A stretch of DNA of 55,961 nucleotides, taken from NCBI GenBank assembly GCA_947259165.1, contig CAMYKY010000014.1, positions 648-56,608 of the forward strand. The letters are read 5' to 3'. The notes beneath the pieces are model-generated. The model ran no database searches, was not told the DNA's origin, and saw nothing but the letters and a program-made list of their open reading frames with translations. Source of the DNA: an uncultured Acidobacteriota bacterium (GTDB taxonomy: Bacteria; Acidobacteriota; Vicinamibacteria; Marinacidobacterales; SMYC01). This document shows positions 42,179 to 49,845 of the stretch, piece by piece. Position numbers and translations under genes: made by a program. Within the stretch, counting starts at the first letter, position 1. Each line of letters begins with the position of its first letter.

Positions 42179-43831
42179 ATGCAACGCGCTATAATTTTCT
42201 TGGGATTGCTCATCGCATTGGCTCCGGTTTGGGCGGAAAGCCAGCCGATTCCGGTCATCGACCTCGCCCCACCCATCGAGTGCTGGTATCACTCGGATTT
42301 TCCGATGCTCAAGGCTCGGATGGACCCCAGCGCGGAGATCGTGAACTCCAGGCTTTACTTCCGCTGCAGCCTCTTTCAAGACTACTACTTCGTCGATCTA
42401 GAGGCGGAAGATGGATTGTTTACGGCGGTGGCCCCCCAAGCGGAGGAGAGCTGCCCGCAGGTGCTCTACTATGTGGAGGCTGTGACGCGGGATTTCACTT
42501 CGGCGCGCACCCCGGAGCGGGTGGCTGACGTCACGAGCACGAGCGAGTGCCGGAGGAGGTTTCCGACCGCCGCGCTTTATCCCGGGAACGACCCCCAGAT
42601 CGTGGTCGGCTCGACCGTTGCCGGGCCGGAGCTTGCGCCCGGCTTCAAGGGAATTGGTGTGAGCGCCTTCGTGAGCGCAACCGGCGTGATGGCTGGCGCG
42701 GGCTCTTCCGGGGGCTCGGGCGCCCTGGTCGCCGGCGTTGCGGCTGCGGGGGGCGCCGCCGCCGGGGTTGGCGTGCTCGTCGCTAACGGAGGCTCCAACA
42801 ACACCCCCCCGCCACCTACTCCCGCTGTCGTTCCGCCAACGGTTGTCTCGCCACCGGCAGTCACCGGGCCGCCGCCACCGCCTCCTCCGGTTGCCGAAGT
42901 CAAAGCGTGCGTCAAATTCGAGCCGATCAACGCACAGGTCGATGTGAACCAGCCCCTGACCATTGACGGACGATGCTCGACGGGTGGATCCAACCTGACG
43001 TATCGCTACGATTTGGGAGATGGCCGCATCAAGGAGGGCCAGCCGTTCATTACCATCGTTTACTCCAACCCAGGGACGTATTCTTTGACCCTGATGGTGC
43101 AGCGCCCGGAAACGTCGGTGACCGGGGCCCGCTTGGTGGATGAAGACACGATTCGGCGCACAGTACGGGTTAGAGAGCGGTTCGTTACCCCGGTCCCAGC
43201 CTTCGACGCCTATAACCTTCAGCCGGATAGCTGCAGTTCGGAATTCAACGCATCAGCGACCACCGGTGACGTCCGGGAGTACCTCTGGGATCTCGATGTA
43301 AACAACGACTTCGGTGAAGGTGTCATACGAGCGACCGGCAGAGTCACACGTTATGAGTGGGACGGTGGTTGTTTCAACAACAATGGGCACGCGACCGTCC
43401 GTCTGACTGTGGTTGGCCTCGATGGCGTTCGAAAAAGCCTGACCAAAGATGTGAATGTTCTTCGGAGCAGACAGCTGCAGCCGCTGTCGACTCTGACGAC
43501 ATCCCTGTCGACGCATCTCGTCGCCACGGAGGGCGCGCGCGCTCAGGTCGTTTTGGGCCGTGGCCAGGCGCAGCCCGTGGCCGGCGGTTCCCGATCGATT
43601 CACAATTATGCGGGAGCGGCTGGACGGAACACCGTTGAAGCGGTGCTCATGACGCCGCTGCCGGCGCCGGCTCTCTGGCGTTTCGATTTTTCCGCGAGCG
43701 CTCACTTCGTTCCTGGCAGCCTGCGACTCGTCAACGGCATCGAGGTTTCGCGTAACGATCGCTCAATCGTGGTTCGGTTCTCCGGCCGTGCCGGTGAGCG
43801 CGTCCGTCTCGACTACGAGCTCGCTCGGTAG
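42179..43831 (+). CDS. Secreted PKD-domain protein
   Basis: ATG at 42179 has GGGGGTGG upstream; a GTG at 42170 is the alternative. The 550-residue protein has a clear signal peptide (residues 1-20, ending VWAES), a Cys-containing domain shared with the protein at 35871 (YFRCSLFQDYYF, LYYVEAVTRDFTSARTP), a hydrophobic Gly/Ala stretch (about 160-205), a Pro-rich linker, one PKD domain (LTYRYDLGDGRIKEG, YSNPGTYSLTLMVQ), a second PKD-like unit (YLWDLDVNNDFGEG) and a C-terminal beta domain. Probably a surface adhesin or binding protein. No catalytic site is seen. Confidence 0.85.
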   Translation: MQRAIIFLGLLIALAPVWAESQPIPVIDLAPPIECWYHSDFPMLKARMDPSAEIVNSRLYFRCSLFQDYYFVDLEAEDGLFTAVAPQAEESCPQVLYYVEAVTRDFTSARTPERVADVTSTSECRRRFPTAALYPGNDPQIVVGSTVAGPELAPGFKGIGVSAFVSATGVMAGAGSSGGSGALVAGVAAAGGAAAGVGVLVANGGSNNTPPPPTPAVVPPTVVSPPAVTGPPPPPPPVAEVKACVKFEPINAQVDVNQPLTIDGRCSTGGSNLTYRYDLGDGRIKEGQPFITIVYSNPGTYSLTLMVQRPETSVTGARLVDEDTIRRTVRVRERFVTPVPAFDAYNLQPDSCSSEFNASATTGDVREYLWDLDVNNDFGEGVIRATGRVTRYEWDGGCFNNNGHATVRLTVVGLDGVRKSLTKDVNVLRSRQLQPLSTLTTSLSTHLVATEGARAQVVLGRGQAQPVAGGSRSIHNYAGAAGRNTVEAVLMTPLPAPALWRFDFSASAHFVPGSLRLVNGIEVSRNDRSIVVRFSGRAGERVRLDYELAR

Positions 43832-43845
43832 AACAGCTTTCTTAT

Positions 43846-43978
43846 CCAGCATTCAGGGATTCAGCGTTCGTATTAGGCTGATATCTTTGCGTGGCGCCGC
43901 CGTCTCGTAACGAACTGAATCCGAATGCAGATCCCTGAATGCGGGTCTGCAATTGACGGCCTCGAATTCGGTCGTTAG
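43846..43978. repeat. CATTCAGGGATTCAG-type inverted repeat region
   Basis: CCAGCATTCAGGGATTCAGCG (43847-43867) is partly complementary to CGAACTGAATCCGAATGCAG (43912-43931) and CCCTGAATGCGG further on. The end, ATTCGGTCGTTAG (43966-43978), recurs with one change at 38546-38558. The element occupies the region between the PKD gene and its decayed partial copy. Confidence 0.6.
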
Positions 43979-44019
43979 CCTGGAGTCATATCGCCGCATT
44001 TGACTTGATGACCAGCGCC

Positions 44020-44395
44020 CGCTGGGAGGGTAGCGTGATGTCGACGCGTATCGGGGCTCCTCCAGGCTATTGTTTTGACTCCTCCGCTTCTTTGGAAGCG
44101 ACCGAGCGCAACTCGAGCGCGCGTCTGGTTTCGAATGACGGAGAATCGCTGAGCCTGCAAGCGGCGGGTCCGCAGCGCGTTCAGCTTTCGGCTCGTCCGG
44201 GGACGAACCGCCTCGCGCTCTACCCGGTTGGCCGCAGCGCAGCGTCGGCTCTGGTGACCCTCGACTTCACTTCGATGCGAGGCTTCGTGCCCGGGAGCGT
44301 ACGCGTGCTCGACGGAGAGGTACGTGGCTCTGGGCGCGCACAGGGTGGTCCTGCGGATCGTTGCACCAGCCCGGCTCGAATACGGGCTACGCTGA
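44020..44395 (+). pseudogene. Decayed partial copy of the PKD protein's C-terminal domain
   Basis: In one frame the sequence encodes SARPGTNRLALYP, then LVTLDFTSMRGFVPGSVRVL, parallel to the C-terminus of the gene at 42179 (WRFDFSASAHFVPGSLRLVNG). After a +1 shift near 44325 it continues HRVVLRIVAPARLEYGLR and a TGA at 44393, matching that protein's end (IVVRFSGRAGERVRLDYEL). No start codon or ribosome-binding site is evident. The frame happens to run open into the TolC gene, but it is not part of it. Confidence 0.7.
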
Positions 44396-44426
44396 GCGAC
44401 ACCCGGCGCGCTTCTCCCGCGAATGA

Positions 44427-44432
44427 TAAAAT
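44427..44432 (+). promoter_or_regulatory. Possible -10 element of a leaderless TolC-type gene transcript
   Basis: TAAAAT at 44427-44432 (5 of 6 match to TATAAT) ends 7 bases before the ATG at 44440, so transcription would begin at or next to the start codon. No Shine-Dalgarno sequence is present in the few bases between. No good -35 match is seen. Confidence 0.35.
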
Positions 44433-44439
44433 ATCTGTT

Positions 44440-45885
44440 ATGCGTGAGCTTGCCGGCTTGATGTGTGCGCTCGCCCTCGTGGCGTTCCCGCCGGCGGCCG
44501 CTGCCCAAGATCCGAATGCCCCCGAGCTCGTCCTTAGTCTCGAGGAGGCGGTTAAACTCTCGCTTGTCAACAACTTGAACCTACTTTCCACCGTCGATGT
44601 GGTCCAGGGGGCTCGGATTTCAGAGCAGGTGGCCGAGTCCCGCTTCAACTTCAAAGTGACGCCCTCGTATGCTCGGGGAGTGGGCGACGAATCGGTCGTG
44701 GATCAGCGTTTCGGACTCGAAGTTTCGAAGCTATTGCCGCTCGGGACCACAGTCATCGGAAACTACCGCTCCGACGCCGCGAGCAATCAGCTCGGCAACT
44801 TCAACAACTCTATCCTGGGAATCGGAGTCACCCAGCCGCTTCTTCGTGGCTTCGGCACGAAAGCGACGGAGTTCGAGCTCGAAAACTCTCGCCGTGGCCT
44901 TCAGGGGTCCGAGCGGAACCTGGAGCTTTCGCGCCAACGCCTCGTCGTGGACGTCGTGGCGAATTATTACAATATCATTCGCCAGCAGGGTCTCGTGGAA
45001 GTTGCGCAAGGATCGCTCACCCGCAACCGGGAGCTTCTGCGGGCATCCGAAGCGCGACTCGAGGTGGGTTTGGCCTCGAAGCTCGATGTCTTTCGCGCCG
45101 AGCTCCAGCTCTCGCAGGCCGAGGAATCTTTGCTTTTCAGGGAAGAAGCCCTGGAGCTCGCGTTCGACGGGTTCAAGTTTGCCCTCGGTCTCGGTCCGCT
45201 GGATCGGGTTTCACTCGAGATTGTCGAGCCCGAGTATCAGCCCATCGCCGTTGACGTGGATGCGTTGACCGAGACCGCGCTTCGAAACCGCATCGAGATC
45301 CAGGAGGAGCACGACCGCATTGACGATGCGCGTCGGTCGCAGGCGATTTCGAAGCAGAATCTTCTACCGCAACTCGACTTGAACATGCGCTACGAGCAGC
45401 GAGGGATCGGCGATACTCTCTACAGCAGTTTCGATTTTCAAGACAGTGCCTTCAATATTTTTCTGTCGACGAGCTATGGACTCGACCGAACCTCGGAGCG
45501 CGCGTCGTTTGCGCTGTCTCAGATCGATGTGGACGCGCGGCGACGCTCGTTGAAGCTGGTAGAATACAATGTGGCGAACGAGGTGCGTGCGGCTGCGCGC
45601 AACGTGCAGCGGGTCGGCAAGAGCATTGAGCTCCAGGAGCGTAGCATCGATTTCGCAGAACAACAGATGCGCCTCGCGACGCTTCGATACCAACGAGGGC
45701 TCGCGAGCAACTTCGACATCATCGACGCCGAGAACAATCTGATCCAGGCTCGAAACAACTACGTGTCCCTCGTGACCGACTACCACGTTTCGCAGATGCA
45801 ATTGAAGCGAGTGGCGGGCACGCTCGACATCGACAAGGAGTTTGCACCGGGGAATTTTCTCCCGAGCGCAATCCATCATCCATGA
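44440..45885 (+). CDS. TolC-family outer-membrane efflux protein
   Basis: ATG at 44440 gives 481 residues with a signal peptide (1-22, VAFPPAAAAQ). The open frame extends to 44005 but that part is the decayed PKD remnant. Two outer-membrane factor repeats are visible: LSLEEAVKLSLVNNLNLL and LGIGVTQPLLRGFG in the first half, and LTETALRNRIEIQEEHDRI with SYGLDRTSERASF in the second, plus long helices (SRRGLQGSERNLELSRQRL; VGKSIELQERSIDFAEQQMRL). It forms the exit duct for the HlyD-like adaptor (45882) and ABC transporter genes that follow. Confidence 0.9.
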   Translation: MRELAGLMCALALVAFPPAAAAQDPNAPELVLSLEEAVKLSLVNNLNLLSTVDVVQGARISEQVAESRFNFKVTPSYARGVGDESVVDQRFGLEVSKLLPLGTTVIGNYRSDAASNQLGNFNNSILGIGVTQPLLRGFGTKATEFELENSRRGLQGSERNLELSRQRLVVDVVANYYNIIRQQGLVEVAQGSLTRNRELLRASEARLEVGLASKLDVFRAELQLSQAEESLLFREEALELAFDGFKFALGLGPLDRVSLEIVEPEYQPIAVDVDALTETALRNRIEIQEEHDRIDDARRSQAISKQNLLPQLDLNMRYEQRGIGDTLYSSFDFQDSAFNIFLSTSYGLDRTSERASFALSQIDVDARRRSLKLVEYNVANEVRAAARNVQRVGKSIELQERSIDFAEQQMRLATLRYQRGLASNFDIIDAENNLIQARNNYVSLVTDYHVSQMQLKRVAGTLDIDKEFAPGNFLPSAIHHP

Positions 45886-47450
45886 GCGAGACCAGAGCGC
45901 TGCCGGAGTGGGTTCGACAACCGGGACGGCTGACGGCCCGTTTCGCGGAAACAGCCCGGTGGATGCGCGGGAACCCGAAGCGGGCCTTGGTGACCGGGAC
46001 CGGTCTCGCGATCGTCGCGCTCACCGTCGGGTCGATGTTACGGACCAGCTCGAACGGAGCGATGCTCTTGGCGGTCGTCGAGGAAGGTCCCTTCGAGGTG
46101 AAGATCGTCGAGAGCGGAACGCTCCAGGCACTTCGCTCGATCACCTACTCGTCGTCGATACCGGGGAGCCAGGCGAAGATTCTGGAAATCGCACCCGAGG
46201 GCGCACAGGTCAACGTGGGCGATGTGCTCGTGAAGTTTGACTCGCAACCGTTTGCGGACGAGCTGGAGCAATCGAGGGCGCAACTGGCCCAGGCTGAGGC
46301 GGAGCTCGTGAAAGCACGCGAGGAGACCAAGCTCCTCCAAATCGCCGCGCAAGAAAAGTTGGTCGAGTCGCGAGACAAGGTCCGCCTCACCGAGCTCGAG
46401 CTCGAAAGCGTCGTGGAAGGCAAGGGCAAGCTCGCCGAAGCGGAGTCCGCGGCCCAGCTTTCTCAAGCGAAGCGGGAGCTCGAAAAGGCCGAGTCCGGCT
46501 ATGAAGACCTGAAACCACTGCTTTCCGAGGGGTTTATTACCAAGCTCGAGCTCGACCGCGCCAAACAAGCCGTCGAGAAAGCGCGAGAGGATCTCGAGCT
46601 CCTCGAGATCAAACACAGCACCTACATTAGTTATACGCGTCCGGCGGAGATTGAAGGCTCGCGCGCGGCGCTGTCGAACAGCAAAGAATCTTTGAGGCAA
46701 TCGGCGCGCGCGAACACGTTTCGTCTCTCGCAGGCGTCGGCGACGCTCGGGCTCGCGGAGAGCAAGCACGCGGAGCTCGTCTCGCGCGTGGAGCTTCAGA
46801 GCCAGAACCTCGAGCGATGCGAGATCAAAGCGACGGTCTCGGGCCTGGTCATCTACAAAGAGGTGTTTTTCGGCACCGAGAAGCGAAAAGTTCAAGTTGG
46901 CGATCAAGTGTGGCCGAACCAGCCGCTCATCATGCTTCCCGACCTGTCGCAGATGACGGTCGAGTCGCAGGTGCGGGAGACCGATATCTACAAGGTCGAG
47001 AAGAATCAGCAGGTGTTGATCTCGGCGGACGCGTACCCCGAGCTGACGCTCGAGGGTCAAGTCGACTTCATCGGGACGCTTGCGCAGGCGGATGAAGCCC
47101 GCCGCGGTGGCAAGTACTTCACCGTCACTATTCTTGTCGAGAAAGCGGATCCGCGGCTTCGGCCGGGCATGTCGGCCAGGGTGGAGCTTCTCGTGGATCG
47201 TCTAGAGCGGGCGCGTTACGTCCCGGTTGAAGCGATCTTCGAGCGAGGCGGCAAGCACTATTGCTACGCGATGAGAGGCCGCTCGCCGGAAGTTCGGGAA
47301 GTTCTAGTCGGTCCGAGCAACGAGAACCATATCGTGGTCGAACAAGGTCTCGACGTTGGCGATCGCGTGATGTTGCGGGATCCGAACGACGAGGCCAGTC
47401 CACTTGGCGGCGGCCCGTTGCCGGGCTATCTCGACGTCGTCTCGCCTTGA
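45882..47450 (+). CDS. HlyD/MacA-like periplasmic adaptor protein
   Basis: ATGA overlap with the TolC gene. 522 residues: a membrane helix near residues 36-52, a split lipoyl domain (YSSSIPGSQAKILEIAPEGAQVNVGDVLVKFDSQPF), a long coiled-coil hairpin (about 125-300, with LEQSRAQLAQAEAELVKARE and GFITKLELDRAKQAVEKARED), return of the lipoyl half (CEIKATVSGLVIYKEVFF), a beta-barrel (MTVESQVRETDIYKV) and a membrane-proximal domain (RYVPVEAIFERGGKHYCYAM). It links the inner-membrane ABC transporter to the outer-membrane duct. The insertion FFGTEKRKVQVGDQVWP between the halves is slightly longer than usual. Confidence 0.92.
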   Translation: MSETRALPEWVRQPGRLTARFAETARWMRGNPKRALVTGTGLAIVALTVGSMLRTSSNGAMLLAVVEEGPFEVKIVESGTLQALRSITYSSSIPGSQAKILEIAPEGAQVNVGDVLVKFDSQPFADELEQSRAQLAQAEAELVKAREETKLLQIAAQEKLVESRDKVRLTELELESVVEGKGKLAEAESAAQLSQAKRELEKAESGYEDLKPLLSEGFITKLELDRAKQAVEKAREDLELLEIKHSTYISYTRPAEIEGSRAALSNSKESLRQSARANTFRLSQASATLGLAESKHAELVSRVELQSQNLERCEIKATVSGLVIYKEVFFGTEKRKVQVGDQVWPNQPLIMLPDLSQMTVESQVRETDIYKVEKNQQVLISADAYPELTLEGQVDFIGTLAQADEARRGGKYFTVTILVEKADPRLRPGMSARVELLVDRLERARYVPVEAIFERGGKHYCYAMRGRSPEVREVLVGPSNENHIVVEQGLDVGDRVMLRDPNDEASPLGGGPLPGYLDVVSP

Positions 47451-47454
47451 GCTT

Positions 47455-48138
47455 TTGAGCCTGCTCGCCCAAGCCGTCGACATTCACCGCGTTTACCCAC
47501 GTGCAGGCCACGCCGTTTCCGCTCTTGACGGCGTCACCCTCGACATCGAATGCGGCAGCTTCGTCGCTGTCGTCGGTCGCTCGGGGTCGGGGAAGTCGAC
47601 GCTGCTCAACCTGCTGGGCTGTCTCGACCAACCGACATCCGGTCAACTGCTCTTGCAGGGCACCGACACGAGAACGCTCGACGACACGGCCGCCAGCCGA
47701 CTCCGGAATCGACTGATCGGATTCTTGTTCCAATCGTTTAACCTCATTCCTCAGATGACCGTCCTCGAGAACGTGGAGACACCACTACTCTACAGCGAGT
47801 GTCCCGAGAGCGAGTGGCGCGGGCGCGCGGAGCGGTTGCTGGAGCGACTCGGGATTCTCGAGAGAAGCTCGCATCGACCGGCGGAGCTTTCCGGCGGCGA
47901 AGCCCAACGCGCGGCGCTCGCGCGCGCCTTGGTGACCGAGCCGGAGCTTCTGCTAGCCGATGAGCCGACAGGAAACTTGGACTCGCGTACCGGCGAGGAA
48001 GTGATGGTGTTGTTGGAGGAGCTCGTGGCCGAGGGGCGTACGTTGGTGCTCGTCACCCACGACTCGAATCTCGCCGAGCGCGCGCATCGCGTCATCGAGT
48101 TATCGGACGGCAAACTCGTCCAGGATCGCAAGACATGA
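47455..48138 (+). CDS. ABC transporter ATP-binding protein, LolD/MacB type
   Basis: TTG at 47455, 4 bases after the adaptor stop, gives the usual 227-residue length; no ATG or GTG fits. It has Walker A GRSGSGKST, Q-loop FLFQSFNLIPQMTVLENVETPL, signature LSGGEAQRAALARAL, Walker B LLLADEPTGNLD and switch VTHDSNLA. The FNLIPQMTVLENVE segment and EPTGNLD are typical of the LolD/MacB/FtsE class, which powers mechanotransmission to periplasmic partners rather than import. It overlaps its permease by 4 bases. Confidence 0.93.
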   Translation: MSLLAQAVDIHRVYPRAGHAVSALDGVTLDIECGSFVAVVGRSGSGKSTLLNLLGCLDQPTSGQLLLQGTDTRTLDDTAASRLRNRLIGFLFQSFNLIPQMTVLENVETPLLYSECPESEWRGRAERLLERLGILERSSHRPAELSGGEAQRAALARALVTEPELLLADEPTGNLDSRTGEEVMVLLEELVAEGRTLVLVTHDSNLAERAHRVIELSDGKLVQDRKT

Positions 48139-49349
48139 AGCCACGTGCGCTGACGCGACTGGCGTGGCGGGGGTTGACGCAGCATCGGCTGAGGTCGATC
48201 CTCTCCGGGCTCGGCATCGTGTTCGGTGTCGGCGCGGTCATCGCGATGCTTTCGGTGGGCGAAGGAGCTCGGCGTGAGATTCTGGCCGAGGTCGGCCGAC
48301 TCGGCATCACTCGCGTGTCAGTTCGAGCCGGAGACCTCTCGGAAGAGACGGAGTTCGACGCGCGGACATTGCAATCGCCGGGCCTTACCGTGGCAGACGC
48401 CCGAGCGATCTCCGAGGTTTGCCCCACCGTGGCGAGCCTCGCGCCGGTACGCGAGCGCTCTGAGCAAATAACGCGGGCCAACAACCGAGCCGAGGCGGCG
48501 ATCGTCGCGACGACAGCCTCGTTTGTTCGCACCGAGGAGCTGGTTTTGAGGCAAGGGAGGTTTCTCACCGATACCGATCTTCGCGAAGCGAATCGTGTCA
48601 TCGTGCTTGGCCACGACCTCGCCGAGTCTCTTTTTCCCTACGAGGACGCGGTCGGAAGTCGCGTCCGCGTCGAGACCGATTGGTACGCTGTCGTCGGCGT
48701 CCTCGAGCCGCGTGAGCTGTCCCGACGAGGCTCGCGACTGTCGAGCCGGAACGTGAACCAGGTGGCGTTTGTTCCGTTGTCGGTGGTCCCCGAGCCGACC
48801 GGACGGGTGGACGAGATCGCCATCCGTATCGACGAAGCCGACGCGGTGCGCGATTCCGCACGGCTCATCGAATCCGTTGTGACCCGTCGCCACCGCGGCG
48901 CGAACGACTTCGAGCTCGTCGTGCCTCAGGAGCTCATCGCTGGCTACGAGCGTGCCCGGTTCCAGTTCAACGTCGTCGTCGGTGCGGTCGCGGCGATCTC
49001 TCTCATCGTTGGCGGGATCGGCATCATGAATATCATGCTCGCGAATGTCACTGAGCGGATTCGCGAGGTCGGCGTGCGGCGCTCGCTAGGAGCGAGCCGA
49101 AACGACATCGTTCAACAGTTTCTGATGGAAGCGCTGCTCCTTACCGGAAGCGGAGGTCTCGTCGGGATCGTCCTCGGCGCTGTCGCGTCATTCGCCGTAT
49201 CGAGCTATGCCGACTGGCCGACGGCGTTGAGCCTCCGAGCGGTGATTGCTGCGATGGCGCTCGCTGTCGGCACCGGGGTGGGTTTTGGTCTCTACCCTGC
49301 AATCCAAGCCGCTCACCAGAATCCTGTAGAAGCCCTGCGGCACGAATAA
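48135..49349 (+). CDS. MacB/FtsX-type ABC transporter permease
   Basis: 404 residues with the four-helix MacB topology: TM1 (LRSILSGLGIVFGVGAVIAML), a periplasmic MacB_PCD domain (about 45-270), and three C-terminal helices in the FtsX domain (VVGAVAAISLIVGGIGIMNIM with VTERIREVGVRRSLGAS, then the helices around 325 and 370). The IREVGVRRSLGAS loop contacts the ATPase. With the preceding three genes it makes a complete MacAB-TolC-like tripartite exporter for antibiotics, lipopeptides or polypeptides. Confidence 0.93.
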   Translation: MKPRALTRLAWRGLTQHRLRSILSGLGIVFGVGAVIAMLSVGEGARREILAEVGRLGITRVSVRAGDLSEETEFDARTLQSPGLTVADARAISEVCPTVASLAPVRERSEQITRANNRAEAAIVATTASFVRTEELVLRQGRFLTDTDLREANRVIVLGHDLAESLFPYEDAVGSRVRVETDWYAVVGVLEPRELSRRGSRLSSRNVNQVAFVPLSVVPEPTGRVDEIAIRIDEADAVRDSARLIESVVTRRHRGANDFELVVPQELIAGYERARFQFNVVVGAVAAISLIVGGIGIMNIMLANVTERIREVGVRRSLGASRNDIVQQFLMEALLLTGSGGLVGIVLGAVASFAVSSYADWPTALSLRAVIAAMALAVGTGVGFGLYPAIQAAHQNPVEALRHE

Positions 49350-49350
49350 A

Positions 49351-49488
49351 GTCCGCTGGTCAATAAAGCGGATTGGGGGGACTAGTGCTCGGGTCCGAGC
49401 ACTAGGGAGATTTCGGGGATAAAGAACAGATCTTGGAAATCCCTCTAATCCCCTGGGTCCCCCAAATCCCCCTTTTTACACCACGGAC
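49351..49488. repeat. Nested palindromic element between convergent genes
   Basis: A perfect palindrome CTAGTGCTCGG-GT-CCGAGCACTAG (49382-49405) is nested in a wider inverted repeat: GGATTGGGGGGAC (49370-49382) with GTCCCCCAAATCC (49457-49469), and an outer GTCCG (49351) with CGGAC (49484-49488). The element starts 2 bases after the permease stop and reaches the stop codon of the STAS gene on the other strand. It could act as a two-way terminator. Confidence 0.75.
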
Positions 49489-49838
49489 TAGGCGTCGGCC
49501 TTAGTGTAGCTGCCGATCGCGTTGTCTTCGTCGTCGAAGATCTCGAAGATTGGCAGGAGCTTTGCCATCGTCAGCGAGCTGTGCACCCGTTTGTTCGGGT
49601 TGAGGATCTTGAGCGCGCCGCCGAAGCGTTCCACCGTACGGTGACCCGCGACGAGCTCGCCCATTCCGGCACTATCCATAAAGGTGATATCTGAGAAGTC
49701 CACCAGTATTTTGGTGCGCCCGGCAGCCAGGAGAGTATCGATTGCCTCCCGGAGCTGTTCGTCGCCGCCGCCGCCGGTAAGCTGCCCACCGAGAACGAGA
49801 ATACTGATTTCACTATTTTCGCGAAGGTCTAAGTTCAT
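49488..49838 (-). CDS. STAS-domain anti-sigma factor antagonist
   Basis: ATG at 49838 gives 116 residues; the frame continues upstream but only as shadow of ppiD. The STAS fold is clear: strand ISILVLGGQLTG, helix DEQLREAIDTLLAAG, strand KILVDFSDITFMDSAGMGELVAGHR, where S56 in the DSAGM motif is the usual phosphorylation site, and a C-terminal helix. Such proteins relieve an anti-sigma/serine kinase in partner-switching cascades. The predicted partner kinase or phosphatase is not in the window. It follows ppiD by 7 bases. Confidence 0.88.
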   Translation of the reverse strand: MNLDLRENSEISILVLGGQLTGGGGDEQLREAIDTLLAAGRTKILVDFSDITFMDSAGMGELVAGHRTVERFGGALKILNPNKRVHSSLTMAKLLPIFEIFDDEDNAIGSYTKADA

Positions 49839-49845
49839 GAAGTGA

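Noticed and set aside
44005..44439. Extending the TolC gene to the start of its open frame at 44005
   Set aside because: The upstream residues match the decayed PKD domain, and a proper signal peptide begins at ATG 44440.
46038..47060. A 340-residue - strand open frame opposite the adaptor gene
   Set aside because: It is a Leu/Arg-rich mirror of the coiled-coil coding region (GAG/CTC codons), not an independent protein.
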